From assembly GCF_001969385.1 (NCBI RefSeq), contig NZ_CP014803.1:1-64000 (forward strand): a stretch of 64,000 nt of DNA, in the 5' to 3' direction. This document shows positions 26,279 through 35,448 of the stretch, in pieces. A model generated the notes under the pieces. The model did not search any database, was not told the origin of the DNA, and saw only the letters and a list, made by a program, of their open reading frames with translations. Source of the DNA: Salipiger profundus. Its GTDB lineage: Bacteria > Pseudomonadota > Alphaproteobacteria > Rhodobacterales > Rhodobacteraceae. Each line of letters opens with the position of its first letter. The stretch's first letter is position 1. A program made the translations under genes and the position numbers.

Positions 26279-27645
26279 GACCTCACCCCCTGCCCAAGGT
26301 CGAGGCATGGTGCTCCCACGGCTCTGAACCGTTCGCTGGCGTGATGCAGAAGATCCTGCGTGACGGTGATGTAGACCAGGGTGGAATTGATATCCCGATG
26401 CCCGAGGTAAGTCGCGAGGAACGGCAGCCGGTCCTGCGGATTGATGCCCGCTTTGTACCATTCCAAGATGCGGTTCACGACCATCGAGTGGCGCAGATCG
26501 TGAACGCGCGGCCCGGTTCGCCCTTGCAGTGGCTTGAACCCGGCGCGCCGTGTGACGTTAGTGAGCAGCCAGGTGATCATTTCCGGCGTGTAGCGGCGGG
26601 TGCGGCCCTGCTCGTGCCAGAACAGACCGGCACATGGATCCTGCGATGCGCCGGCACGGCGCCGGGCTTTGATATAGGCTCGAAGCTCGACCACCACGCT
26701 GGCGGGCAGCGGCAGGATCCTGGTTTTGAAGAACTTCGTTTGGCGAACCGTGATCGTACCGCTCTGGAGATTGATGTCGCCAAGATCGAGACGGGCAAGC
26801 TCGCCCCGCCGCAAGCCTGCACAATAGGCCAGCACCAGCATGGTGTAGATCGTCAGCGGGCGAAGTGGTGACCGTGGTGAGGGGAAGGAACGAGCGACGT
26901 CGAGCATCCGTCGTATATCGGCAGGCGAGTAGATGTGGGGCTTGCGCCATTGCTTGACCACGTCCTTCTGCGGTCGCGGGTCCGGCCTGCGTGATGGGAT
27001 CGATGGGTCCCGGTGACGGAAGATTTTCGTCAGGGTGCGCCTGAGATTTTCACATTCGACGGCGTGATTGCGCGTGGATTTCGCCGCCGCCCAGTGTGTG
27101 AGCATCACCCCGACCGGCTGCTCCTGGAGCGCCGGGTTCAGCTGCAGGAACTGGTCAAATCTCAACAACCGGGCAGACTGCGAAGTGTATTTGTACCCCC
27201 GGTTCCGCATCAGCGCGACGTGCTCAGCCAAAACCTCTCCCAGCACGCTGCCGAACGGCCGGGGCCGACGCAACTCGGCAAGGGCCTTTTCCGGATCGTG
27301 CGATGCCAGAGCGCGCCAGACTGGCATGCACTGCTTGATACTGCATGCTTCGCGCAGGGTGGTGACGGGATTGCGCTCGATCGCCTCGGTAATCAGAAGG
27401 TGATCGAGGAACCTGTCAACGATGCGGGTGCGGTGCAGCAGCGTAGTCGCTGCCCAGCATTCAGCCGATACCCGCAGCCACGCGACCAGCACATCCTGAC
27501 CAAGTTCGCTGTGATGCTCGGCGACGTCCTGGAAGCCGTGCAAGACCTGCCGGTAGCAGGTTCGACTTTTCATGCTGCGCAGACCAAGGCCGGTGAGATG
27601 GTGGTCAATGATCGTGCGATCGGGATCGGGCCAGCGAGCGGTCAT
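26275..27645 (-). CDS. RIT tyrosine recombinase, middle gene
   Basis: The 456-residue middle recombinase is the largest of the trio. Its catalytic domain shows YCAGLRRGELARL (arginine), VRQTKFFKTRILPL (lysine strand), VHDLRHSMVVNRI (His/Arg) and TYLGHRDINSTLVYI (His and tyrosine). An extended N-terminal half of about 220 residues (LHRTRIVDRFLDHLL, RNRGYKYTSQSARLLRF) is typical of the middle protein in such trios. It overlaps both neighbours by four bases, indicating one mRNA and coupled translation. Confidence 0.9.
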   Translation of the reverse strand: MTARWPDPDRTIIDHHLTGLGLRSMKSRTCYRQVLHGFQDVAEHHSELGQDVLVAWLRVSAECWAATTLLHRTRIVDRFLDHLLITEAIERNPVTTLREACSIKQCMPVWRALASHDPEKALAELRRPRPFGSVLGEVLAEHVALMRNRGYKYTSQSARLLRFDQFLQLNPALQEQPVGVMLTHWAAAKSTRNHAVECENLRRTLTKIFRHRDPSIPSRRPDPRPQKDVVKQWRKPHIYSPADIRRMLDVARSFPSPRSPLRPLTIYTMLVLAYCAGLRRGELARLDLGDINLQSGTITVRQTKFFKTRILPLPASVVVELRAYIKARRRAGASQDPCAGLFWHEQGRTRRYTPEMITWLLTNVTRRAGFKPLQGRTGPRVHDLRHSMVVNRILEWYKAGINPQDRLPFLATYLGHRDINSTLVYITVTQDLLHHASERFRAVGAPCLDLGQGVRS

Positions 27646-28874
27646 GCCAGCCCCTCCGCACCCGGCACATCAAGCGCAATGGCCCTGAGATCCTCGGTGG
27701 CAAGCTTGAGGTAGGGGGCCGTCGACGCGGTTGAGCGATGCCCCAAAAGGTCGCCGATGACTTTTTGCGGAACTGACGTGCGCAGCATCTCGACCGCACG
27801 CGCATGGCGGAAGATATGCGGCCCGCATTTGCCTGGCGGCTTGATGCCGGCATCGCAGAGCCGCCGTCGAACCAGACTGTATAGCTTCTCGAGCTTGCGA
27901 TAGGGCGCGCGCGTGCGGATGAAGACTTCCCTGGCAGCGGTCGCTGGCCGTCCGGAACGCAGATAGGTGAGAACGGCCTCGCCCGCAGGCACCATCAGGG
28001 GCAGGAACGAGCAGGCTCCCGTTTTGCTGTGACGGACACGGATGGTTTCGCTCCGCCAGTCGATGTCCTCAATCCGCAGATTGCGGATTTCTCCAGACCG
28101 CAGCCCATAGGTTGCAAGGAGTTGCAAGATTGCGTAGTCCCGCAGCCCCGCCGGTGTCCTGTCCGCCCTCGCGCTTTCCAGTACCGCGGCGATCTGGTCC
28201 CGTTCCAGGATCGAGGGTACACCTTCATAGGCGTAGAGCAACGGCGCGATGATGTGCGGCGACAGGTCGGTCGCAATGTGGCCCGCCCTATAGAGGTGAC
28301 GCAGCAGCGAACGAAGCCGCTCCGCAACAGATTTCAGCGAGCTGCGCGTCAGCTTCAATGCACGCAGGTCCATATAGCGGTCGGTGTCGTCGATACTTAG
28401 ATCCATCAGACCTTCGGCACCGCATCGTTCGAGGTGCCAGGCCAGGAAGTGTCGGGCTTCCCACAGGAGCGCATGGATGCTGGGCCGGGCAAGGCCACGC
28501 TCATCGAGAAGCCAGGCCTCGTACTCGTTACAGATCGCAAATCGCAACGCGTCGGCCGCACAGGCCGCATTTGTAGCCGGTGGCCATCGGCCCTGCACAA
28601 GCCGCAGCAGCGCGTGAATACCCGCGCAGGGAATTTGGTGCCAGCGCGGACCAGGAAGGCGGCCGTGACGGCGCTGGAACAGCGCGACCGCTTCGCGCAG
28701 GTATTGCTCCACTTGGGCTTCGGTTACATCTGCGACCGGGATGTTCCGCTGCGCAAGATGGTCAAGAAAGCCGCGCGCGTAGGCGCAGTAATTCCTGACC
28801 ACCACCGGGCTGTATCCTTGGCTGGTCAGTACGGTTTCGAGTTCGGTGATTACTTGGCGATCGGCTTTTGTCAT
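27642..28874 (-). CDS. RIT tyrosine recombinase, first gene
   Basis: The 410-residue first recombinase starts MTKADRQVITELETVL. N-terminal helices (YSPVVVRNYCAYARGFLDHL) precede a catalytic domain. The domain shows LLATYGLRSGEIRNL (arginine), VRHSKTGACSFLPL (lysine), GPHIFRHARAVEML (His/Arg), DLLGHRSTASTAPYL (His and tyrosine). It opens the operon, about 110 bases inside the right inverted repeat, so the promoter probably lies between the repeats and 28874. Confidence 0.9.
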   Translation of the reverse strand: MTKADRQVITELETVLTSQGYSPVVVRNYCAYARGFLDHLAQRNIPVADVTEAQVEQYLREAVALFQRRHGRLPGPRWHQIPCAGIHALLRLVQGRWPPATNAACAADALRFAICNEYEAWLLDERGLARPSIHALLWEARHFLAWHLERCGAEGLMDLSIDDTDRYMDLRALKLTRSSLKSVAERLRSLLRHLYRAGHIATDLSPHIIAPLLYAYEGVPSILERDQIAAVLESARADRTPAGLRDYAILQLLATYGLRSGEIRNLRIEDIDWRSETIRVRHSKTGACSFLPLMVPAGEAVLTYLRSGRPATAAREVFIRTRAPYRKLEKLYSLVRRRLCDAGIKPPGKCGPHIFRHARAVEMLRTSVPQKVIGDLLGHRSTASTAPYLKLATEDLRAIALDVPGAEGLA

Positions 28875-28984
28875 CGCTGGCTCCTCCGCTGGTCAAACAA
28901 CCGCAGAGGTTCGGCCGAAAATAATGCGGAGCAAAGCCGTCGATTGGCGCGGAAATGCGGGGAATTCATGCGCCTGTCCCACAG

Positions 28985-29019
28985 TCCTCCGCATTACGGC
29001 CACCTGATGATAAGTGAAG
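28985..29019 (-). repeat. RIT element terminal inverted repeat, right
   Basis: This is the exact inverse of 25184-25218. An inner, oppositely oriented copy of the core TAATGCGGAG occurs near 28917-28935, so each end holds a facing pair of cores. Confidence 0.88.
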
Positions 29020-29039
29020 TAATGGAGAGGTGATCATTA

Positions 29040-29291
29040 CTTCACATAGGGGCGGACATAGAGCGGCGACATCAACCGAGGTTCATGCCCCTTCTGAAGG
29101 CAGAAGCGTCCGATGTGATGCGCCCCGCCGCAGGCTTCCATTGCAACCACGCAGGGCGGCAGCGTGGCAAGAAAGTCCAGCAGCCGATGCCGCTGGAGCC
29201 GTTTGCGAAACACGACCGCTCCCGCTTCATCCAGCCCAGCAAGACTGCAAACGGTCTTGCCCAGATCAATGCCCAGAACCTTGATGTCCAT
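29040..29291 (-). pseudogene. IS110-family transposase, N-terminal part
   Basis: From the ATG at 29291 (MDIKVLGIDLGKT) the frame has the first DEDD motifs: the aspartate in GIDLG and the glutamate in VVAMEACGGAHH. It reaches LYVRPYVK and then runs into the RIT element. The reading resumes as KVHKNDDRDAEA at 25189. Two catalytic acids lie here and the remaining ones in the other piece. Confidence 0.87.
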
Positions 29292-29362
29292 CAGATGCTC
29301 CTCTCTCCACCTATACCTGCCACGATAGCAGCGTTTGGTGGGAAGGCAGTTCATCCCATTAG

Positions 29363-29494
29363 CTCAACATCTTTGAAACCATCGAAGAGGCACAGCAAAT
29401 CGCAACCGACTGGCTATGGACTTACAACAACGAGCGCCCCAACATGGGCATCGGCGGCATTACACCCGCCCAGAAACTGAAGATGGCTGCCTGA
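29363..29494 (+). pseudogene. IS3-family orfB, 3' fragment
   Basis: About 43 codons read NIFETIEEAQQIATDWLW and YNNERPNMGIGGITPAQKLKMAA. This is the end of an IS3-family OrfB different from the one at 20-21 kb. The 5' part is missing: the frame is cut just outside the IS110 subterminal repeat. An IS-end-like sequence follows near 29505-29535. It is a relic marking an older insertion or deletion. Confidence 0.75.
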
Positions 29495-29635
29495 AGTCTA
29501 CTTCTGTTCCCCGTTAAAATGGGGATGATTACCCCACAACGAAGTCCCTCAGAGTTCAAGATAACGATGTACTGATACCCCAGACTCTCAGCACTACGGG
29601 TCATGAAGGCCACAACCGGGAACTAACAGTGCCAA

Positions 29636-32500
29636 CTAGCGACCGTGGCAATGCTTATATTTCCGGCCTGACTGGCACGGGCACAGTTCATTTCGGCCAA
29701 TTTTAGTTCGACGCTGAGGTTGCGCCACTTGCCCGACGCGGGCGTCAAGAACATGCTGCAGTGAAGGCGGAACGATGACCTTTCTCTGCTGAGGGGGGCC
29801 AGACCGGCGAATGCTCGCAATCAGGCGACGCTGATCTTGAAGCTCGCCCTTGCCGGCTAGACTAAGGCCAGCCTCATAGGGTGCGAGTCGGCGCATCTCA
29901 TTGTCAGCGGCGTCAAACTGACCTGAATAGGCGAGGACAACAGCGTATTGGCTGCGGACGGGTACCACCCAGGAAACAAGGTTCAAAGCTTGAATCGTCG
30001 GCAGCAGTGTCTTCTCGATGACGTCCCGCGCGCCTACAAAGTCATTGTGGACGCAATAGTCATCCACGAGGTCCTGGCCCACACGGATCACCGACTGCGG
30101 AGCGCGGGCAAGTTCGTAGAACTTCATCGCGTGTATGCGCGCCAGAGGTGATGACCGGCCTGATTTTTGAAGCGCCTGCGCGTGGAGGTCCAGCGTGTCG
30201 GCCAAATGCTTCAAGTCATCTGTGTTATCCCGGTCCTTGGGCAGCAATGGCAGGATAGCTTGCACGTTTCTCGCAAAGACCTCGTCTGGTGACAGGTCAA
30301 GAAGATCATAGTACTCTTGGCCGAGCTCTACGGTCTCTTGGAGCGTGGCGTCGTAAGCACCCAACTTGAACATCGCCACCGCACGGTTGTAGCGAAAAAT
30401 GCGATGGTGTTGGTCGCTCTCCGGTAGACGCTTTTCGACCTCAGCAAGCATGTCCAAAACAGCTTTTTCATCGCCATTGCCGGAAACGGCAAGCATGCGC
30501 TTCATGGCCCAAGCCAACCATTCGTCTGAACCAAGATCATTGTCGTCCAGCAGCGCACGCATCGCGTCGATACGCTCAAGTCCACTTTCTACACTACCTT
30601 CGCGCAGATCGTTAAACACAAGGCCGTCAAGGGCCCAAAGGCGCGTCGCTGCGTCCTCATCTGCATCCTCGGCGATCGCGACTAGAAAGGGCTCAATCTC
30701 GCGCCAGACTCCCATTTCATGGAACAGCTCGTCAGTCGCGAACTCGACTAGGATTTTCGCTTGGCCCAGTTGCCCAAACAACTTCACCAAGAGAGCGACT
30801 TTTGCGATGCTCCAGTCCTTTTCTATCGACTCAATGATGGTAGCTGAGAGCCGCTGCCGACCATCGCGTTCGTGGTCCGCGCCCCGGCCAGCAAGGTATG
30901 CACGGCCGAGCAACCGCATGGCATCGTGGACCTTGATACCGGTATTGCTGAATAGCTCGACCGCTCCGCTATCCGGAAGCTGGCGCAACAAGCTGATCGC
31001 GCTTTGGCGTGTGAGTTTGCAGGCCTTTTGAAGATATGCGCTGGCTTCGTCTCGAGAGAGAGGAACATCGGCCAGGCTGAGAGCCGCCACAGCCTCTTTC
31101 ATTTGATCAGGCATCGTATCGAACGCCTGCTTGAGGATCACCTCCTGGGCTGTCGCGACCAGATTTGTCTGCTCCTCGACGTCCGTGCAGACCGCCGCGA
31201 TCTGTCCGTCGTATTCGCGCTTGGCAACAGTCGTTGCATTCAAAACATAATAAGGCAGCCCGCCAGTCAGGCGCGACAGGCGCTCGCAATCCGCATAGTC
31301 GGCCGCACATTCCGCTGCGGCGACCGCTGCCGCAATAGTGTCCTCGTCCCATCCGCCCAGCGTTTCATGGTCGACGCCTAGGAGTGCAGCGATCTCTTGC
31401 GCCACTGCGCCCGGCTGGCACAGCAAAAGAAAACGAATGTTTTGCGCTTGTTCGACAATCGGTTTCAGGTCCGCTGGCGTCAGGCGATGGGCATTGTCGA
31501 TGACGACATCAATACTCAGCTCGTCCTTACCAAGCTTTACATTCAGCGCGCCGAGCGTCTCCATGCCTGCCGCACCTGGCAGGAGAATTTCTCCCAGGCC
31601 ACCGTGACTACGGCCGAAGAGTTTTGCGACCACTTCCCGCGCGACGGCCGACGCAAGTGCCGGCCCGGGCATCTCGCCGACATCGAGGTAGACGGCAGGT
31701 GTTGCTATATGTGTCGCAGCCTCCGCCACCCAAGCAGTCTTTCCCGCGCCCGACAGCCCTGAAAGTACTCTGACCCGCTCTCCGCTAGACAGCGGTGGTT
31801 CGCTGATTTGCGCCCTGTAGATAGTCGGCGGTGCAGGAAAGTCCTGCATCTGGATGACTAACTGCTCAAAGAGCGTCGGCAGCTCATCGCGGTGGAACGC
31901 ATGATCGCGTCGCGGAGGCGTGCCCGACGCCGCGAGCATCGCGGCACCCGCGAGCTTCCAGGTCAGCGTATCAGGCCGCAACATCGCAAAAGGCAGCTTC
32001 GCCGCTAATGTGTTGCATGCCGCTGCGGCGGCGTTCACATCATTGGGCGGATGGGGGACCGCCGGTTCAGTGACCGCAAGGCCACCTGGCCAATGAACCT
32101 CAACATCCTTCGGCCAATCCGCCGACGCGAGCATCCCAGCGAGCTTCGACGCCGGAGCTGCATTCGACGCGATGACGAAACGCGCCGCTCCTGTTCGTCC
32201 CCCGGCGGCATGCTCTGTTCGAATAGCGGCGAAGCGCTCGAGTGCGTCCGCAACATCGGCCACTCGCAGGGATGCCTGTCGCGTTTTCACCTGCACATAG
32301 ATGCAGCCGGCTGCCCGGTGCAGTTCTACGTCCTCATCACCTTCAACGACAATTTTGGTGACATCCGCTGCCCCCGCACGCAGGAGGCAGTTCGCGAGAT
32401 AGAGGTGCTGATATAGGAAGCCACGATGAACCGCTTCGATACGAACCAGTTGGCGCGGATCTAGCACGCTTGGTGTCTTCTCTTCCTGGTTCTGAAACAT
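29636..32500 (-). CDS. STAND NTPase with N-terminal PD-(D/E)xK nuclease and C-terminal SEC-C motif
   Basis: The 954-residue protein has three visible parts. Residues about 20-110 resemble a DUF4297/Cap4-type PD-(D/E)xK nuclease: Glu53 and Asp55-Asp57 in VEGDEDVEL, then Gln70 and Lys72 in YVQVKTR. Residues about 240-450 are a STAND-type NTPase with Walker A GLSGAGKT and Walker B DVVIDNAHRL. The rest is helical repeats, probably TPR-like, ending in a SEC-C zinc motif (CPCQSGRKYKHC). Nuclease plus STAND plus repeats is the plan of Avs-type antiphage sensors, where the repeats recognise a phage protein and the nuclease is then switched on. It is the last gene of the defence island, 81 bases after the methyltransferase gene. 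The Avs-like role is inferred. Confidence 0.82.
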   Translation of the reverse strand: MFQNQEEKTPSVLDPRQLVRIEAVHRGFLYQHLYLANCLLRAGAADVTKIVVEGDEDVELHRAAGCIYVQVKTRQASLRVADVADALERFAAIRTEHAAGGRTGAARFVIASNAAPASKLAGMLASADWPKDVEVHWPGGLAVTEPAVPHPPNDVNAAAAACNTLAAKLPFAMLRPDTLTWKLAGAAMLAASGTPPRRDHAFHRDELPTLFEQLVIQMQDFPAPPTIYRAQISEPPLSSGERVRVLSGLSGAGKTAWVAEAATHIATPAVYLDVGEMPGPALASAVAREVVAKLFGRSHGGLGEILLPGAAGMETLGALNVKLGKDELSIDVVIDNAHRLTPADLKPIVEQAQNIRFLLLCQPGAVAQEIAALLGVDHETLGGWDEDTIAAAVAAAECAADYADCERLSRLTGGLPYYVLNATTVAKREYDGQIAAVCTDVEEQTNLVATAQEVILKQAFDTMPDQMKEAVAALSLADVPLSRDEASAYLQKACKLTRQSAISLLRQLPDSGAVELFSNTGIKVHDAMRLLGRAYLAGRGADHERDGRQRLSATIIESIEKDWSIAKVALLVKLFGQLGQAKILVEFATDELFHEMGVWREIEPFLVAIAEDADEDAATRLWALDGLVFNDLREGSVESGLERIDAMRALLDDNDLGSDEWLAWAMKRMLAVSGNGDEKAVLDMLAEVEKRLPESDQHHRIFRYNRAVAMFKLGAYDATLQETVELGQEYYDLLDLSPDEVFARNVQAILPLLPKDRDNTDDLKHLADTLDLHAQALQKSGRSSPLARIHAMKFYELARAPQSVIRVGQDLVDDYCVHNDFVGARDVIEKTLLPTIQALNLVSWVVPVRSQYAVVLAYSGQFDAADNEMRRLAPYEAGLSLAGKGELQDQRRLIASIRRSGPPQQRKVIVPPSLQHVLDARVGQVAQPQRRTKIGRNELCPCQSGRKYKHCHGR

Positions 32501-32581
32501 CGTATCAACCCATTCTCGTATATCTCGTCATAGTATCCTTGACTCTGCGAGAAAAAATCACGCTGGCAGACAAGGGAAAAG

Positions 32582-34210
32582 CTACTTTTGGGTGATGCCA
32601 CCGTGTCGAAGACGATGCCGTTGCAGAGTCTGCCTCGCATCTTCGATTACCTGCAACTCAGCTGTTGACAGTCGAAGGTTTCTCATCAGCCCAATGTTAG
32701 AAAACTCGATTGCTTTCGAGCCGCCATCTGAAAGAGTGAAGCGGCTCTCGAACTCAGCGAATTCTGGTTCCGAAAAATCACTCATTGAAAGGGGAAGCCT
32801 CCTGAACTCGTTTGGCGTAAGCTCCAACACACCGCCTCCATAAAACCGCCCCTCGATCTCCGCAAAGAGCAGTGTCAACGAGTTGTAGAACGATCCGCAA
32901 AGGTCCTGGATTTTGGTGCTTGAGTTCATTCTGAGGTGATAGGCCGAGTCCGTGGCAAGCACACCGCAACTGTTTACACAAAGCCTAGGAACTATGTGTG
33001 AACGCTTGAAAAAGAGGCCCTCGTTGTCCTGAACAATTGGGACTTTAAACCAATCTTGTCGATGTCTGCACTTGTAACGCTGGTTGACGCCAAGCTCTTC
33101 GCCCAATTCGACGTACTTCTGAACTGCCTTCGGTAGCCGGTCAGAGCGCAATTTTGAAAAATCCAATACCCGACAAGCTTTTCCGGACGCCTCGATCGCA
33201 TCAAAATCTCGCGCTGTGAAGTTGACTGTGTCTCCCAGGAAGGCTGACTTCTTGATGATTGGCCGCCCCCATCGAGTGAGTTTGCGGGACTTCAACTCGG
33301 CTTTGGACAGTATGAAATAATCGTTGGCCGCGGTGACGGTACCAGCAGCATTTTCGCAGTAGTCCGATATGCGTTTGCACCTCTGGTCGATCTTATGGAT
33401 GAGGTTGAGAACGTCACCGTCCAGCAAGAAACCCTTCATCTCCAGCGGTCGCGACTTAGCGATACCCGGTGACAACTTACAACTTGATTGGATACTATTT
33501 GTATCTAATGACGCCACGCGATGGAGTACGGTTTCGCATGAACCTTCGCCTTTAGAAGCAACGATTGTAACCGCGTCTTGGTCAATAGATTTAAAGGCTT
33601 TTTCATTTGGTATGAAGATATCAATCGATGAAAAATAGCGTTCCATCCACTCACGGAGGTATTTTCCGTATGACACATTCAAGAATTCATACGGGATGAC
33701 AAAGGCGAGAACGCCTTTTGGTGAAAGCATCATCGTAGCTTTGACTACAAAACCCGCCCAAGTGTTTCGAAGCTCTTTGTTGTCAAAATCAAATTGGCTT
33801 CCGATTCGATCAAGGAGTGACCTCGTATTCGAGCTGCATCGATGCCAGCTCACGTATGGGGGATTCCCAACAATCAAATCGAAATGGTTCGGCCAATCTC
33901 CTGGCAGGTCTTCGAAGAAATCGCCACAGTGAAACTGAACGCCATCAAACGCGGAGCGGCACTGGTGTATTGCCGCCTCATTTTTGTCTAAAGCATAGAT
34001 ATTCAACGATGTTTTCGAGGCCAATGTTCCTACGAATGAGCCATCGCCACAGCTTGGCTCTAGGACATTACTCGCGTTGGCATAGTCAAGCTTTGCCAAC
34101 GCCTGGGATACAACCACCTCGGTGACTGCAACTGGCGTGTAGACAACTCCATTTCCTCTTTGGTCGTAGGAAGATCTACTATGCAATGGCACTGAGTTTG
34201 AATCTTTCAT
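32582..34210 (-). CDS. DNA adenine-N6 methyltransferase (Eco57I-like)
   Basis: The 542-residue enzyme has SAM-binding motif I at residues 50-59 (LEPSCGDGSF) and catalytic NPPY at 116-119 (VGNPPYV). YTPVAV at about 24-29 is the usual lead-in. A large C-terminal part (FYNSLTLLFAEIEGRFYGGGVLELTPNEF) resembles the target-recognition region of type IIG/Eco57I-like methylases. It should methylate adenine in a specific site, either marking self DNA for the HNH/kinase system or forming part of a modification system. The start overlaps the HNH gene end by 32 bases. Codons are AT-rich relative to flanking plasmid genes. No nuclease motif was seen in this chain. Confidence 0.85.
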   Translation of the reverse strand: MKDSNSVPLHSRSSYDQRGNGVVYTPVAVTEVVVSQALAKLDYANASNVLEPSCGDGSFVGTLASKTSLNIYALDKNEAAIHQCRSAFDGVQFHCGDFFEDLPGDWPNHFDLIVGNPPYVSWHRCSSNTRSLLDRIGSQFDFDNKELRNTWAGFVVKATMMLSPKGVLAFVIPYEFLNVSYGKYLREWMERYFSSIDIFIPNEKAFKSIDQDAVTIVASKGEGSCETVLHRVASLDTNSIQSSCKLSPGIAKSRPLEMKGFLLDGDVLNLIHKIDQRCKRISDYCENAAGTVTAANDYFILSKAELKSRKLTRWGRPIIKKSAFLGDTVNFTARDFDAIEASGKACRVLDFSKLRSDRLPKAVQKYVELGEELGVNQRYKCRHRQDWFKVPIVQDNEGLFFKRSHIVPRLCVNSCGVLATDSAYHLRMNSSTKIQDLCGSFYNSLTLLFAEIEGRFYGGGVLELTPNEFRRLPLSMSDFSEPEFAEFESRFTLSDGGSKAIEFSNIGLMRNLRLSTAELQVIEDARQTLQRHRLRHGGITQK

Positions 34211-34763
34211 ATTCCTCTGTCAGCTCATCGATCTGCTCAAGTAGTGCAATCTTTCGCTCACTGGTAAGTCTTGGATCATCCTTCAATGTACGAAGCCGTG
34301 CCCGCAATTTCTTGATTGCCTGAGATTGCCAGATCTGCTGATGGCGCATGAGGCCAAGTTTCAGTTCACGGATCATATACGCACCGACAGGGCTCAGCGC
34401 CACGAAGCAGCCGTCTCCTGCGCGATCAAGATGCGTTTCATACTCGGGCGAGCAAGGGTCCTCAAATCCATTAGTTCCATCATTTGGAACGTCAGGATCT
34501 TCACCGATCCAAGTATCCCATTTAGCGCGGTTACAGAACGCGCAACAGTAGATTAGATTGGAATAGCGCGTGCTTCGATCTGGAAACTTTTTCTTCGGAG
34601 CAAAATGTTCGATCTGGAAGACGCGAATCCCCCCTAAGACATAGTCTGGCGCGTTGCAGTAACCACAGCATTCACCGAAATCGACTCTAAGGTCAGCCTT
34701 GTAATCTCTGTAGTTACTTTTGGCCGGTGGCTTCGAACGAACAGGGCGACATTCTCGGAGCAT
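34179..34763 (-). CDS. HNH endonuclease
   Basis: The 194-residue protein has an HNH-type zinc finger nuclease core. CGYC (Cys33-Cys36) and IEHFAPKKKFPD supply the catalytic histidine at 53, and CCAFCNRAK near 73-80 supplies the second cysteine pair and the asparagine. The C-terminal third is a charged helical bundle (LKLGLMRHQQIW, RKIALLEQIDELTEEYE). It is a plausible DNA-cutting effector for the island. Its start shares one base with the receiver gene stop (TAATG) and its end overlaps the methyltransferase gene, so the genes are tightly coupled. Confidence 0.85.
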   Translation of the reverse strand: MLRECRPVRSKPPAKSNYRDYKADLRVDFGECCGYCNAPDYVLGGIRVFQIEHFAPKKKFPDRSTRYSNLIYCCAFCNRAKWDTWIGEDPDVPNDGTNGFEDPCSPEYETHLDRAGDGCFVALSPVGAYMIRELKLGLMRHQQIWQSQAIKKLRARLRTLKDDPRLTSERKIALLEQIDELTEEYERFKLSAIA

Positions 34764-35446
34764 TACTCACCCTCCCGAGGTTGCGTGAGTTCGGCTTCGA
34801 TTTCAGCGGCCAGATCAGAAGCTCGTCTAAGAAGATCATTGAACGGACCGAGGGCCTCCTCCTTCAGCAGACGCGGCATCGCGGCGGCGCGTCCGCCGAT
34901 GGCACGCTCCAGTCGATCATCAAGGTCGAGCAAGGTCTGCAGGTCTTCGGCGGACAAGGTTTCGTTCAGCGACCGTTCGTACAACGTTTGAAATTCTCCC
35001 TCCAAACGACGCCGCGTCTCACGATACTCGTCGATTTTCGTCCGAACACGCAGGAAAAAAGGGAGCTTGCTCTTATCTTTGTCGCCCGAGGCTGTCTCTT
35101 CTGCAAGGTAATCATCTTTCGGAAAAATCAGATTGACGTCGTGAAGCTGGCCCAAGGCATGCGGAACATAGTTGGTAGTGAGAAAACATGGGAAACCTTC
35201 AAAGTGCCTCTGGACTTCCTGAATCAGGTCGAGACCGGAGTACTGAACGTCAGCCTTGTACTCACTTAACCGAAAATCGGTAACCAATACCTCGCAACGC
35301 GAGTCGATCACCTTCTCGATCATCGCTTCAAGGCTTGGCTCGGGTATCGTGGTTTGAACTTCGTTTTCTTCAAAGTGACCAGATAGGAAAGCCGCAAGCA
35401 GGACTCTCCGTCCCTGGTCAGCTTCCTCGTCCACGTAAAGCAACAT
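34763..35446 (-). CDS. Receiver-domain protein with helical C-terminus
   Basis: The 227-residue protein begins MLLYVDEEAD, an acidic pocket strand of receiver domains. VLVTDFRLSEY carries the probable phospho-acceptor aspartate (about residue 57), FLTTNYV the switch threonine, and LIFPKDDY the conserved lysine. From about residue 130 the chain is a long charged coiled-coil-like region (YRETRRRLEGEFQTLYERS) with no DNA-binding domain. It follows the paraMORC-like gene by two bases and should be its phosphotransfer partner or a regulator of the downstream nuclease. The layout mirrors the receiver protein at 18.7 kb, though the two are not close in sequence. Confidence 0.75.
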   Translation of the reverse strand: MLLYVDEEADQGRRVLLAAFLSGHFEENEVQTTIPEPSLEAMIEKVIDSRCEVLVTDFRLSEYKADVQYSGLDLIQEVQRHFEGFPCFLTTNYVPHALGQLHDVNLIFPKDDYLAEETASGDKDKSKLPFFLRVRTKIDEYRETRRRLEGEFQTLYERSLNETLSAEDLQTLLDLDDRLERAIGGRAAAMPRLLKEEALGPFNDLLRRASDLAAEIEAELTQPREGE

Positions 35447-35448
35447 CG

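Larger units (their letters stand above)
25190..29039 (-). mobile_element. RIT element (recombinase in trio)
   Basis: Three consecutive tyrosine recombinase genes, each overlapping the next by four bases, are enclosed by 35-bp inverted repeats. The whole insert splits an IS110 transposase gene. The six bases CTTCAC occur at both junctions (25184-25189 and 29040-29045) and are the likely target duplication. The right end carries about 20 extra bases outside the inverted repeat. This is the organisation described for RIT elements. Confidence 0.87.
24162..29354 (-). mobile_element. IS110-family element, IS1111-like, split by a RIT element
   Basis: A 15-bp sequence, ATGAACTGCCTTCCC at 24162-24176, is repeated exactly in inverted orientation at 29340-29354. 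Subterminal inverted repeats of this kind mark the IS1111 group of the IS110 family. The transposase gene between them is in two pieces (29040-29291 and 24407-25189) separated by the RIT element. The long non-coding end is the one after the gene (24177-24406). The left repeat directly abuts the end of the IS3 element. Confidence 0.82.

Noticed and set aside
29636..32500. SecA-like preprotein function suggested by the SEC-C motif
   Set aside because: SEC-C occurs on many unrelated proteins; the remainder is a STAND NTPase with a nuclease-like N-terminus and has no SecA motor motifs.
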